Below are positions 15,333 to 23,355 of a stretch of 64,000 nucleotides of DNA, one piece after another. The first letter of the stretch is position 1. Every line of letters begins with the position of its first letter. The notes beneath the pieces were generated by a model that was given only the letters and a program-made list of their open reading frames with translations, was not told where the DNA came from and did not search any database. Made by a program: the position numbers and the translations under genes. The DNA is from Rhodobacteraceae bacterium EhC02 (GTDB lineage Bacteria > Pseudomonadota > Alphaproteobacteria > Rhodobacterales > Rhodobacteraceae). The stretch spans positions 62,001-126,000 of the forward strand of contig LXYH01000006.1 in assembly GCA_001650895.1 (NCBI GenBank), read 5' to 3'.

Positions 15333-18151
15333 CCCAGCCGCATCTGGATACATCGCCACCCGTGTCGGACGAAATCCGCAAGACAACCTGCTACATGTGC
15401 GCCTGTCGCTGCGGCATCAACGTGCACATGAAAGGCGGCAAGGTTGCCTATATCGAAGGCAACCGCGACCACCCGGTCAACAAGGGTGTTCTTTGCGCCA
15501 AGGGATCGGCGGGGATCATGCAGGTCAATGCGCCCTCGCGCCTGCGTGCGCCTTTGAAACGCGTGGGTCCGCGCGGGTCAGGCCAGTTCGAAGAAATCAG
15601 CTGGGACGAGGCGCTGACGCTGGCCACCTCATGGCTGAAGCCATTGCGCGACACCGCACCCGAGAAGCTTGCCTTCTTTACCGGGCGGGACCAGTCACAA
15701 AGCTTTACCGGATGGTGGGCGCAGCAATTCGGCACGCCGAATTTCGCCGCCCATGGCGGGTTCTGCAGTGTCAACATGGCAGCCGCCGGCATCTACACGA
15801 TGGGCGGGGCCTTCTGGGAATTCGGCCAGCCCGACTGGGATCATACCAAGCTGTTCATCCTGTTCGGCGTGGCCGAGGATCATGACAGCAACCCGATCAA
15901 GATGGGGATCGGCCGGATCAAGGCGCGTGGTGCAAGGGTCGTCGGCGTGAACCCGATCCGGTCCGGTTACAACGCCGTGGCCGATGACTGGCTGGGCATT
16001 ACGCCGGGCACCGATGGTCTGCTGATCCTGTCGCTGGTGCATGAGTTGCTGCGCGCGGGCAAGATCGACCTTGATTATCTGGCACGCTACACCAACGCCC
16101 CGGTGCTGGTGAATGGCGATCCGAAATCGCCCGAACATGGCCTGTTCCTGCGCGATGAGGCGGGCAAGCCGCTTGTGATCGACCGCGTGACCGGCAAGCT
16201 GACGCCGTTCGACCAACCCGGCGTGCGCCCTGATCTGGCAGCCTCGCATCGTCACGCGGGCGTGACGCATCGCCCGGTGATGCATCTGCTGGCGGAACGC
16301 TACCTCGATCCGCAATACGCACCCGAAGCTGTTGCCGAGCGCACCGGTATTTCCGCTGCCAAGATCCGCGCACTGGCCGCCGAGATCGCGCATACGGCCT
16401 TTGACGATCCGGTGATCCTGCACCGGGAATGGACCGATTTCCGCGGCGAGACGCATCAGACCATGGTGGGTCGTCCCGTCGCCTTTCACGCCATGCGCGG
16501 GATCTCGGCCCATTCCAACGGCTTCCAGACCGCCCGCGCGCTGCATGTCCTGCAGATCCTCTTGGGTGCGGTGGAAACGCCCGGTGGCATGCGGTTCAAA
16601 CCGCCCTATCCCAAGCCCGCAACCGCCCATCCCAAGCCGCATTGCAAGGTGACCCCCGGCGCGCCGCTGGATGGCCCGCATCTGGGTTATGTGCAGGGGC
16701 CGGACGACCTGTGCCTGCGCGACGATGGCAGCCCGGCCCGCATCGACAAGGCCTTCACCTGGGACAACCCGATGTCGGCCCATGGGTTGATGCACATGGT
16801 CATCAGCAACGCCCATGCGGGCGATCCCTACAGGATCGACACTCTGTTCATGTACATGGCCAACATGTCGTGGAATTCGTCGATGAACACCGGTGGCGTG
16901 ATGCAGATGCTGACGGACACCGATGAAAACGGCGATTACGTGATCCCACGGATCATCTATTCGGATGCGTATAGTTCCGAAATGGTGGCCTATGCCGACC
17001 TGATCCTGCCCGATACCACCTATCTGGAACGGCATGACTGCATCAGCCTGCTGGATCGTCCCATCGCCGAGGCCGACGGCGCCGCCGATGCGATACGCTG
17101 GCCCGTGATCGAACCGGATCGCGACGTGCGCGGGTTTCAATCGGTGCTGCTGGACCTTGGCGCGCGGCTGGGCCTGCCCGGCATGGCGCAACCCGACGGA
17201 AGCCCGACCTATGCCGATTACGCCGATTACATGGTCAACCATCAGCGCAAGCCGGGCATCGGCCCCCTGGCGGGATGGCGCACGGGTGACAAGGGTCTGA
17301 CCCATGGGCGCGGCGGCCCCAATGCCGCGCAGCTGGACCAGTATATCGCTAACGGTGGCTTCTTCGTGGCGCATGTGCCGGAAGATGCCGCCTATTTCAA
17401 ACCCTGGAACCGCGCCTACCAGGACTGGGCGGTCGGCATGGGCTTCTACGACAGCCCGCAACCCTATCTGTTCCAGCTCTATGTCGAGCCGCTGCGCCGC
17501 TTCCAGCTGGCGGCCGAGGGGCATGGATCGCGCCAGCCGCCCGACCACCTGCGCGAGCGGATCAAGACCACGCTGGACCCGCTGCCGGTCTGGTATGCAG
17601 CACTTGAGGATGGCCATGCCGACCCCGAGGCCTTTCCGATCCACGCCCTGACCCAGCGCCCGATGGCGATGTATCATTCCTGGGGCACGCAGAATGCATG
17701 GCTGCGCCAGATCCATGGGGTGAACCCGCTTTACGTACCCACTGCGCTGTGGCGCCAGCATGGCTTTGCCGACGGGGACTGGGCGCAGGTGACCTCGGCA
17801 CATGGGGTGATCACCGTGCCCGTGGCGCATATGGCGGCGCTGAACGCCAATACCGTCTGGACCTGGAACGCCATCGGCAAGCGCAAGGGCGCATGGGCAC
17901 TGGACCAGAAAGCACCAGAGGCGGAAAAGGGGTTCCTGCTGAACCACCTGATCCATGAATTGCTGCCGCCACGCGGCGATGGTCTGCGCTGGTCGAATTC
18001 CGATCCGGTGACAGGACAGGCCGCCTGGTTCGACCTGCGCGTCAGGATCGAAAAGGTCGCCGCACCCCTGCGCAGCCAACCCGCCTATCCCCCGATCACA
18101 TCGCCCGTGGGCCAAGGCCCCGCCACACTTGCCTGGAAGGTAGAGACATGA
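15329..18151 (+). CDS. soeA: Sulfite dehydrogenase molybdopterin subunit (SoeA)
   Basis: 940 residues of the DMSO-reductase-family molybdoenzymes. An N-terminal [4Fe-4S] site is formed by C21, C24, C28 and C56 (CYMCACRC ... VLCAKG). It is followed by molybdopterin-binding domains and a C-terminal dinucleotide-binding domain (about 790-900). There is no twin-arginine signal, so the catalytic subunit should stay in the cytoplasm, as for SoeABC of Allochromatium, which oxidises sulfite to sulfate and feeds electrons to the quinone pool. The alternative is a thiosulfate/polysulfide/formate-type enzyme, but placement directly after xsc-pta-ackA, where sulfite is produced, strongly favours SoeA. 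It overlaps both neighbours by ATGA. Confidence 0.9.
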   Translation: MTQPHLDTSPPVSDEIRKTTCYMCACRCGINVHMKGGKVAYIEGNRDHPVNKGVLCAKGSAGIMQVNAPSRLRAPLKRVGPRGSGQFEEISWDEALTLATSWLKPLRDTAPEKLAFFTGRDQSQSFTGWWAQQFGTPNFAAHGGFCSVNMAAAGIYTMGGAFWEFGQPDWDHTKLFILFGVAEDHDSNPIKMGIGRIKARGARVVGVNPIRSGYNAVADDWLGITPGTDGLLILSLVHELLRAGKIDLDYLARYTNAPVLVNGDPKSPEHGLFLRDEAGKPLVIDRVTGKLTPFDQPGVRPDLAASHRHAGVTHRPVMHLLAERYLDPQYAPEAVAERTGISAAKIRALAAEIAHTAFDDPVILHREWTDFRGETHQTMVGRPVAFHAMRGISAHSNGFQTARALHVLQILLGAVETPGGMRFKPPYPKPATAHPKPHCKVTPGAPLDGPHLGYVQGPDDLCLRDDGSPARIDKAFTWDNPMSAHGLMHMVISNAHAGDPYRIDTLFMYMANMSWNSSMNTGGVMQMLTDTDENGDYVIPRIIYSDAYSSEMVAYADLILPDTTYLERHDCISLLDRPIAEADGAADAIRWPVIEPDRDVRGFQSVLLDLGARLGLPGMAQPDGSPTYADYADYMVNHQRKPGIGPLAGWRTGDKGLTHGRGGPNAAQLDQYIANGGFFVAHVPEDAAYFKPWNRAYQDWAVGMGFYDSPQPYLFQLYVEPLRRFQLAAEGHGSRQPPDHLRERIKTTLDPLPVWYAALEDGHADPEAFPIHALTQRPMAMYHSWGTQNAWLRQIHGVNPLYVPTALWRQHGFADGDWAQVTSAHGVITVPVAHMAALNANTVWTWNAIGKRKGAWALDQKAPEAEKGFLLNHLIHELLPPRGDGLRWSNSDPVTGQAAWFDLRVRIEKVAAPLRSQPAYPPITSPVGQGPATLAWKVET

Positions 18152-18300
18152 CCCCGACGCAGCGCACCCTTCTGGTGATTGCCGTCTTCGTGGCGCTGAT
18201 CGTCGGCAGTTTCATCTGGTTCATCGCCACATGGGACCCCTCGAAGGAAGAGCCCGTGACGCGCCTACCTGCACAGCCCAGCGCGGAGCATCTGGCATGA
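18148..18300 (+). CDS. 50-residue single-span membrane protein between soeA and soeB
   Basis: This small frame begins ATG ACC CCG ACG inside the soeA stop (ATGA) and ends at 18300, where its own stop overlaps the soeB start (ATGA). The peptide has a polar N-terminus (MTPTQRT), one strongly hydrophobic segment (about residues 8-27, LLVIAVFVALIVGSFIWFIA) and a charged, probably cytoplasmic tail ending SAEHLA. The double four-base overlaps and the perfect fit between two subunit genes argue that it is translated. I do not recognise a family. A role in assembly or membrane docking of the SoeAB module onto SoeC is inference. Confidence 0.8.
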   Translation: MTPTQRTLLVIAVFVALIVGSFIWFIATWDPSKEEPVTRLPAQPSAEHLA

Positions 18301-19052
18301 CCACGCTTCCCGACAGAACCGAACGCAAGCTGGGGCTGGTGATCGATCTGGATACCTGCGTGGGCTGTCATGCCTGTGTCGTGTCCTGCAAGGGATGGAA
18401 CACCCAGAACTACGGCGCACCCCTGTCGGATCAGGATCCTTACGGGGCCGACCCATCCGGGACCTTCCTGAACCGCGTGCACAGCTACGAGGTGCAGCCA
18501 GAGGCCGGGGCCGCACAACTGGTGCATTTTCCGAAATCCTGCCTGCATTGCGACAATGCGCCCTGTGTGACCGTCTGCCCGACCGGGGCCAGCTACAAGC
18601 GGCGCGAGGACGGGATCGTCCTTGTGAACGAAGATGCCTGCATCGGCTGCGGCCTTTGCGCCTGGGCCTGCCCTTACGGCGCGCGGGAAATGGACATGGC
18701 CGCCAAGGTGATGAAGAAATGCACCCTCTGCGTGGACCGCATCTACAATGAAAACCTGCCCGAGGTGGATCGCGTGCCTGCCTGCGTGCGCACCTGCCCC
18801 AGCAATGCCCGGCATTTCGGGGATCTGTCCGACCCGGACAGCGACGTCAGTCAGCTGGTGGCAGCGCGCGGCGGCATGGACCTGATGCCGGAACAGGGTA
18901 CGGCGCCCGTCAACAAGTACCTGCCCCCACGCCCCAAGGATCGATTGGACCAAACCGGGGAGATCGACGTTCTGGCACCATTTCTGGCGCCGGTGACCGA
19001 TCAGCCCAAGGGCTTCCTCGGCTGGCTCGACAAAGCACTGGACAGGCTCTGA
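18297..19052 (+). CDS. soeB: Sulfite dehydrogenase iron-sulfur subunit (SoeB)
   Basis: 251 residues, starting at the ATG at 18297 that overlaps the small membrane protein's stop. Four ferredoxin-type cysteine clusters are visible in order: CVGCHACVVSC, CLHCDNAPCVTVCP, CIGCGLCAWACP, and CTLC plus CVRTCPSNA. These give four [4Fe-4S] clusters, as in DmsB/NrfC/PsrB. It has no signal peptide, matching a cytoplasmic SoeA partner. It conducts electrons from the Mo site to the membrane subunit SoeC, which starts two bases after its stop. Confidence 0.92.
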   Translation: MTTLPDRTERKLGLVIDLDTCVGCHACVVSCKGWNTQNYGAPLSDQDPYGADPSGTFLNRVHSYEVQPEAGAAQLVHFPKSCLHCDNAPCVTVCPTGASYKRREDGIVLVNEDACIGCGLCAWACPYGAREMDMAAKVMKKCTLCVDRIYNENLPEVDRVPACVRTCPSNARHFGDLSDPDSDVSQLVAARGGMDLMPEQGTAPVNKYLPPRPKDRLDQTGEIDVLAPFLAPVTDQPKGFLGWLDKALDRL

Positions 19053-19053
19053 C

Positions 19054-19926
19054 ATGCATCCGGCACCTTCGATCATCGCCTTCACGACGCTGTCCGGTCT
19101 TGGCTTTGGCCTGATGTTCTGGCTGGGCATCGGCATGCCCGGATCAACCGGGCTGGTGGCTTTCGTATTTTTCGCCATCGCCTATGCGCTGGCGGGGGGC
19201 GGGCTGATCGCTTCGGCTTTTCACCTGGGCCACCCGGAACGCGGATTGCTGGCCTTCACGCAGTGGCGGTCAAGCTGGCTGAGCCGCGAGGCGATCTGCG
19301 CGGTGGTCACATTGGCCGTGATGGCCGCCTACGCCATCGGGCGTGTGTTCCTTGCCGCCGACTGGGTACCCCTGGGGTGGCTGGGCGCGGTTCTGGCCGT
19401 GGGGACAGTGTTCACGACATCCATGATCTACACGCAGATGAAGACCGTGCCGCGCTGGCGCAGCCTGCTGACGCCGGCGCTGTTCCTGTCCTTGTCGCTT
19501 GGGGGCGGCGCGCTGCTGGCCGGTCAGGTGAGCTGGGCGCTGATCCTGTTGCCGCTGGCCGGCATGCTGCAGCTGGCATGGTGGTGGCAGGGTGACCGCG
19601 CCTTTGCCGCCTCCGGCACGACAATGGCCAGCGCCACGGGCCTTGGCGGGATCGGGTCGGTACGCGCCTTCGAGCCACCCCATACCGGCCCCAATTACCT
19701 GCTGCGCGAGATGGTGCATGTCGTGGGGCGCAAGCATGCGATCAAGCTGCGGATGATCGCCCTTCTGCTGGGCTATGTGCTGCCCGTTGCGCTTTTGGTG
19801 CTGCCATTTGCGCATGTCTTCGGGTTGCTGGCCGTGATCAGCCATATCGCAGGCATCCTTGCCTCGCGCTGGTTGTTCTTCGCCGAGGCCGAACATGTCG
19901 TCGGCCTCTATTACGGGAAACGCTGA
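19054..19926 (+). CDS. soeC: Sulfite dehydrogenase membrane anchor (SoeC, DmsC-like)
   Basis: 290 residues with about eight hydrophobic spans, consistent with the DmsC family of quinone-reactive anchors. Recognisable landmarks are the N-terminal HPAPSIIAFTTLSGLGFG, the first-loop FHLGHPERG segment characteristic of DmsC/PsrC-like proteins, and SWLSREA. It should pass electrons from SoeB to ubiquinone. It converges with the DUF1523 gene with no intergenic base; the two stops sit in the palindrome CGCTGATCAGCG. Confidence 0.88.
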   Translation: MHPAPSIIAFTTLSGLGFGLMFWLGIGMPGSTGLVAFVFFAIAYALAGGGLIASAFHLGHPERGLLAFTQWRSSWLSREAICAVVTLAVMAAYAIGRVFLAADWVPLGWLGAVLAVGTVFTTSMIYTQMKTVPRWRSLLTPALFLSLSLGGGALLAGQVSWALILLPLAGMLQLAWWWQGDRAFAASGTTMASATGLGGIGSVRAFEPPHTGPNYLLREMVHVVGRKHAIKLRMIALLLGYVLPVALLVLPFAHVFGLLAVISHIAGILASRWLFFAEAEHVVGLYYGKR

Positions 19927-20592
19927 TCAGCGCGCCTGGGTCTTGCCGCGCACGCCGTCCCACCAGCGCCGCACCTTGCCGCGCCGGTCGACGACGTGGT
20001 CGGTCGCTGCCTCAAGGCTATCGCCGATGTCTTCCAGCACAGGATCGATCCGCGCCTCGCGGAACCGCCGCCAGCGCACCCAGATTGCCCAGAAGAACGC
20101 GGTCAGCAGCGTCAGGATGATGATGTTGATCCAGGGAATGATGGTGACATCCGGGCTGTCCACGCGCCAGATCTTGATCGCGTTGGGATAGATCGACAGG
20201 AATTCATTGCGCCACCCGTAGTGCCGGATCACGACCCATTGGGCCTGCTGGCCACTGGTCGAGCGGCTTTCCAGATCGGCCGCCTGCGCCTGAAGGTTCG
20301 AGGTGTTGAACTTGAAATAGGGCGGCCAGCCCCAGCCCGTATCCTCGTTCCGATAGATCATCGGCCGTTCGTTCGTGCGGAAGGTCTGGATGAAGAACAC
20401 ATCGCGATTCTGCGGATTGACGGCATCCCCCGTGGGCGCATTGGCCCAGAAGATCGAGTTCTCGCCGAAGTCGATCCGCTCCAGGTAGGTATCGGTGATC
20501 CGCACCACATCGTGCTGTGGAAGGGTATAGTGCAGAAAGGACGCGACCAGCAGCCAGAAGCTTCCGATAAAGGTCCATTTCACGTAAAGCAT
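19927..20592 (-). CDS. DUF1523 family membrane-anchored protein
   Basis: 221 residues matching the Rhodobacterales-typical DUF1523 family of unknown function. There is one N-terminal membrane helix (TFIGSFWLLVASFLHYTL) and a second one near 153-173 (IIPWINIIILTLLTAFFWAIW). Between them lies a roughly 125-residue, probably periplasmic domain rich in aromatic residues. The C-terminus is basic and cytoplasmic. A ribosome site AAGGAAACGG precedes the ATG. It sits 19 bases after a second small membrane-protein gene on the same strand. Confidence 0.8.
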   Translation of the reverse strand: MLYVKWTFIGSFWLLVASFLHYTLPQHDVVRITDTYLERIDFGENSIFWANAPTGDAVNPQNRDVFFIQTFRTNERPMIYRNEDTGWGWPPYFKFNTSNLQAQAADLESRSTSGQQAQWVVIRHYGWRNEFLSIYPNAIKIWRVDSPDVTIIPWINIIILTLLTAFFWAIWVRWRRFREARIDPVLEDIGDSLEAATDHVVDRRGKVRRWWDGVRGKTQAR

Positions 20593-20611
20593 GATACCGT
20601 TTCCTTCGCGG

Positions 20612-20881
20612 TCAGTTGAAGTTTACCAGATAGATCACCACTGCGATGGTCACAACAGGCACGATATAGACACCCCAGAGCAGTTTGCGGCGCAGCGAGC
20701 GGTCATAGATCTTCAGCCCGCGCCGCACGTATTCTTCGCGGTCACCGCGCCGGATATCTTCCTCCCACTTGCGGCGCAGCTTGGCCCGGCGGACGGAACG
20801 CGAATAGAACGACAGCGAGAGATAGATCACGGTCAGGACGACAAAGCCCACAACAATCAGCCGCGCCAGTGCCACTACCAT
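20612..20881 (-). CDS. Small two-span membrane protein
   Basis: 89 residues from the ATG at 20881, behind a near-ideal AAGGAGATGGG; the longer upstream frame is not supported. There is a hydrophobic helix at about 3-23 and another at about 69-87 (LLWGVYIVPVVTIAVVIYLV). Between them is a strongly basic, charged cytoplasmic helix (RSVRRAKLRRKWEEDIRRGDREEYVRRG). No function is recognised. It is likely co-transcribed with the DUF1523 gene, with which it may form a membrane complex. Confidence 0.75.
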   Translation of the reverse strand: MVVALARLIVVGFVVLTVIYLSLSFYSRSVRRAKLRRKWEEDIRRGDREEYVRRGLKIYDRSLRRKLLWGVYIVPVVTIAVVIYLVNFN

Positions 20882-21048
20882 GCACCCATCTCCTTGCAAC
20901 GGGCCCATCATGCCCCAACACGACAGGCAGTGCACCCATCTTGTAGAACTGTGGGCGGGTCGCCCCGGTTTCAACCCTGCCGCTTGCCCCTTGCCTCTGC
21001 CGACCCGCCCGCATTAGCCTGCGGTGAGTTTTGCAAGGAAGTGACCCG

Positions 21049-21390
21049 ATGTCGGACCTGTTCTTTCCCGTCACCCCGGAAGGCCCGGCCGAGGTGGACC
21101 GACCGGCCCCGGACCGTGTGGTCAAGGGTGATCCCGTCTTCACCTCATGGACGCTGGAAGAGAGGGACGGTCTGTTCTGCGGCATCTGGCAATCGACGCC
21201 GGGAGCGTGGCGCGTCTTCTACGACGAATGGGAATATTGCCGGATCCTGTCGGGTGTCAGCATCCTGACCGAGGAAGGCGGCGCGCCCGTGACCCTGCGG
21301 GCCGGCGACAGTTTCGTGCTGCGGCCGGGGTTTCGCGGCGTATGGGAGGTGGTCGAAACCACCCGCAAGGATTTCGTGATCCGTTTGTGA
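21049..21390 (+). CDS. Cupin-domain protein (DUF861 type)
   Basis: 113 residues starting behind AAGGAAG. The C-terminal two thirds is a single cupin barrel of the EutQ/ureidoglycine-type (Cupin_3) class: GIWQSTPGAWRVFYDEWEYCRILSG, then TLRAGDSFVLRPGFRGVWEVVETTRKDFV. These small proteins often bind organic acids or metals, and the exact substrate is unknown. It precedes the P1 peptidase gene by 34 bases. Confidence 0.82.
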   Translation: MSDLFFPVTPEGPAEVDRPAPDRVVKGDPVFTSWTLEERDGLFCGIWQSTPGAWRVFYDEWEYCRILSGVSILTEEGGAPVTLRAGDSFVLRPGFRGVWEVVETTRKDFVIRL

Positions 21391-21424
21391 TCCACTCGGC
21401 CCGACAGCACCCGGAAAGACCCCC

Positions 21425-22426
21425 ATGACCAAGACGACAGCCCCCGGCCCGATGAACCTGATCACCGATGTGGGGGGCCTCAGGGTTGGCAATGCCACGG
21501 ATACGCGGATCAAGACCGGCGTGACGGTGTTGGTGGCCGATGCACCCTTCACGGCTGGTGTGCATGTGATGGGGGGCGCGCCCGGCACGCGGGAAACCGA
21601 TCTTCTGGCGCCCGACAAGACGGTGCAGCAGGTGGATGCGCTGGTGCTGTCGGGCGGTTCGGCCTTTGGTCTGGATGCAGCGTCGGGCGTGGCCGATGCC
21701 CTGCGGCTTGCGGGGCGGGGATACCGCGTCGGCGCGCATACCGTTCCGATCGTGCCGGCGGCGATCCTGTTCGATCTCAACAACGGTGGCGCAAAGGATT
21801 GGGGCGAAAACCCCTACAAGTCCCTTGGCCGGGATGCATTGGCCAATGCCGCCATGTCCTTCGGGATCGGCAGCGTCGGCGCGGGAACGGGGGCGATCAC
21901 GGCCAACCTGCGTGGCGGGCTGGGATCGGCCTCGGTCATCCTGCCTTCGGGCCATACCGTGGGCGCGCTGGTCGCGGTCAATGCGCTGGGGTCGGCCACT
22001 GTCGGGGACAGTGCACATTTCTGGGCCGCACCCTTCGAGTGGGGCGATGAATTCGGCGGCATGGGCGTGGCGCGGACCTATCCCGATCCGCATGTCGCCG
22101 TGACCAAGATCGCCAGCCACGCCAATACAACGATCGGTATCGTGGCCACCGATGCCGACCTGACCCAGGCGCAATGCACGCGCATGGCCACCGCCGCCCA
22201 TGACGGGTTTGCCCGTGCGCTTGTGCCTGCGCATACGCCGATGGATGGCGACCTGATCTTTGCGGTTGCCACAGGCGCGCGCGCACTGGGCCATCCGATC
22301 ATCGACACGCTGGAACTGGGCCATGCCGCCGCCACCTGCATGGCACGGGCCATCGCACGCGCCATGTTCGCGGCCACATCCCTGCCGGGCGATGTCAAAC
22401 CCAGCTGGCAGGACCTGCACGGTTAA
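21425..22426 (+). CDS. P1 (DmpA/S58) family peptidase
   Basis: 333 residues of the P1 family of self-cleaving N-terminal-nucleophile aminopeptidases. Family blocks: NLITDVGGLRVGNATD at the start, VLSGGSAFGLDAASGV, and NLRGGLGSAS (S168 is the probable new N-terminal nucleophile after autocleavage), followed by GALVAVNALG. Members cleave N-terminal D- or L-amino acids or beta-peptides. No signal peptide is visible, so it is cytosolic. It is followed by convergent transcription from the alpha/beta hydrolase gene. Confidence 0.87.
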   Translation: MTKTTAPGPMNLITDVGGLRVGNATDTRIKTGVTVLVADAPFTAGVHVMGGAPGTRETDLLAPDKTVQQVDALVLSGGSAFGLDAASGVADALRLAGRGYRVGAHTVPIVPAAILFDLNNGGAKDWGENPYKSLGRDALANAAMSFGIGSVGAGTGAITANLRGGLGSASVILPSGHTVGALVAVNALGSATVGDSAHFWAAPFEWGDEFGGMGVARTYPDPHVAVTKIASHANTTIGIVATDADLTQAQCTRMATAAHDGFARALVPAHTPMDGDLIFAVATGARALGHPIIDTLELGHAAATCMARAIARAMFAATSLPGDVKPSWQDLHG

Positions 22427-22482
22427 GCGGGTCGTTGCGCCCGCCCCCTGCGTTGTTCCCAAAATGCCTGGATGACGCCGGC

Positions 22483-23277
22483 TCAGCCCAGAAGGCGGTG
22501 CATCATAGGGCTATCCGCTTCGGCCAGCGCATCGATCACATCGAAGTGGTGTTTGCCCTCTTCCACCACATGCCCGCAGCCCCATGCCTCGGCCAGCCAG
22601 CGCGCCTGATCCAGAAACACCGGGCGCTCGTCAGCGCCGACCCAGACGGTCACGGGCACCGGCAGGCGTTCGACCATCAAGGCCGGGCTTTCGGCCCTGG
22701 CAGAGGCATCGTTCAGCTTGAAGTCGGCGTTCATGCTGGTGCGCATCAGCGGACGCAGGTCCGACACGGGTGAAATCGACAGCACATGGCGCAGGCGCGC
22801 CGCAACGGTATCGGGCAGCAGGCCCGGTTGCAGCATCCGTGTCACCAGATGACCACCCGCCGAATGCCCAGCCAGCACGATGGGCCCGGCGACCATGGCG
22901 GCAGCGGTCGTCACGGCTTTGGCGATCTGTTGCGTGATATCGGCGATCCCTACCTGCGGGCACAGGTCATAGGATGGCATGGCCACCGCCCAGCCATGCG
23001 ACAAGGCCCCCGCTGCCAGATGCGACCAGACGCTCTTGTCGAAACGCAGCCAATAGCCGCCATGAACGAAAACCAGCAGCCCCTTGGCCTCGGCACCGGG
23101 GTGGAACAGATCGAAGCGCTGGCGCGGGCTGTCGCCATAGGACAGGTCCAGATCGGCCAGACCTTGCTCGATCAGGCCTTCCCGCAGCGCCTCGGCCGCG
23201 CGTCCCCAGCGTGGCGGATAATCCGCCGACCCCGGAATATGGGCGGCGTTGGCGTAGGCATCGTCCAGCTCGGCCAT
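22483..23277 (-). CDS. Alpha/beta hydrolase, kynurenine-formamidase-like
   Basis: 264 residues from the ATG at 23277, behind AGGAGGAGAG; the long upstream frame is rejected. Oxyanion-hole motif HGGYW (72-76), nucleophile elbow G-H-S139-A-G-G, acidic residue in GADERP (D216) and histidine H243/H244 in GKHHF form the expected triad. HGGYW is typical of the esterase/arylformamidase group. The substrate could be N-formylkynurenine or a simple ester. It diverges from the semialdehyde dehydrogenase gene across 78 bases that must hold both promoters. Confidence 0.83.
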   Translation of the reverse strand: MAELDDAYANAAHIPGSADYPPRWGRAAEALREGLIEQGLADLDLSYGDSPRQRFDLFHPGAEAKGLLVFVHGGYWLRFDKSVWSHLAAGALSHGWAVAMPSYDLCPQVGIADITQQIAKAVTTAAAMVAGPIVLAGHSAGGHLVTRMLQPGLLPDTVAARLRHVLSISPVSDLRPLMRTSMNADFKLNDASARAESPALMVERLPVPVTVWVGADERPVFLDQARWLAEAWGCGHVVEEGKHHFDVIDALAEADSPMMHRLLG

Positions 23278-23355
23278 GGCAATCTCTCCTCCTGCTCTGG
23301 ACAAGCCTAGCGCCAGATGCTTTCCCTGTGCCACTGGATAATTGGAGGATGCGCC

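Noticed and set aside
15695-18115. Open frame of 806 codons antisense to soeA
   Set aside because: It mirrors the soeA coding frame, has low-complexity His/Gln/Arg-rich composition typical of GC-rich antisense shadows, and shows no domain.
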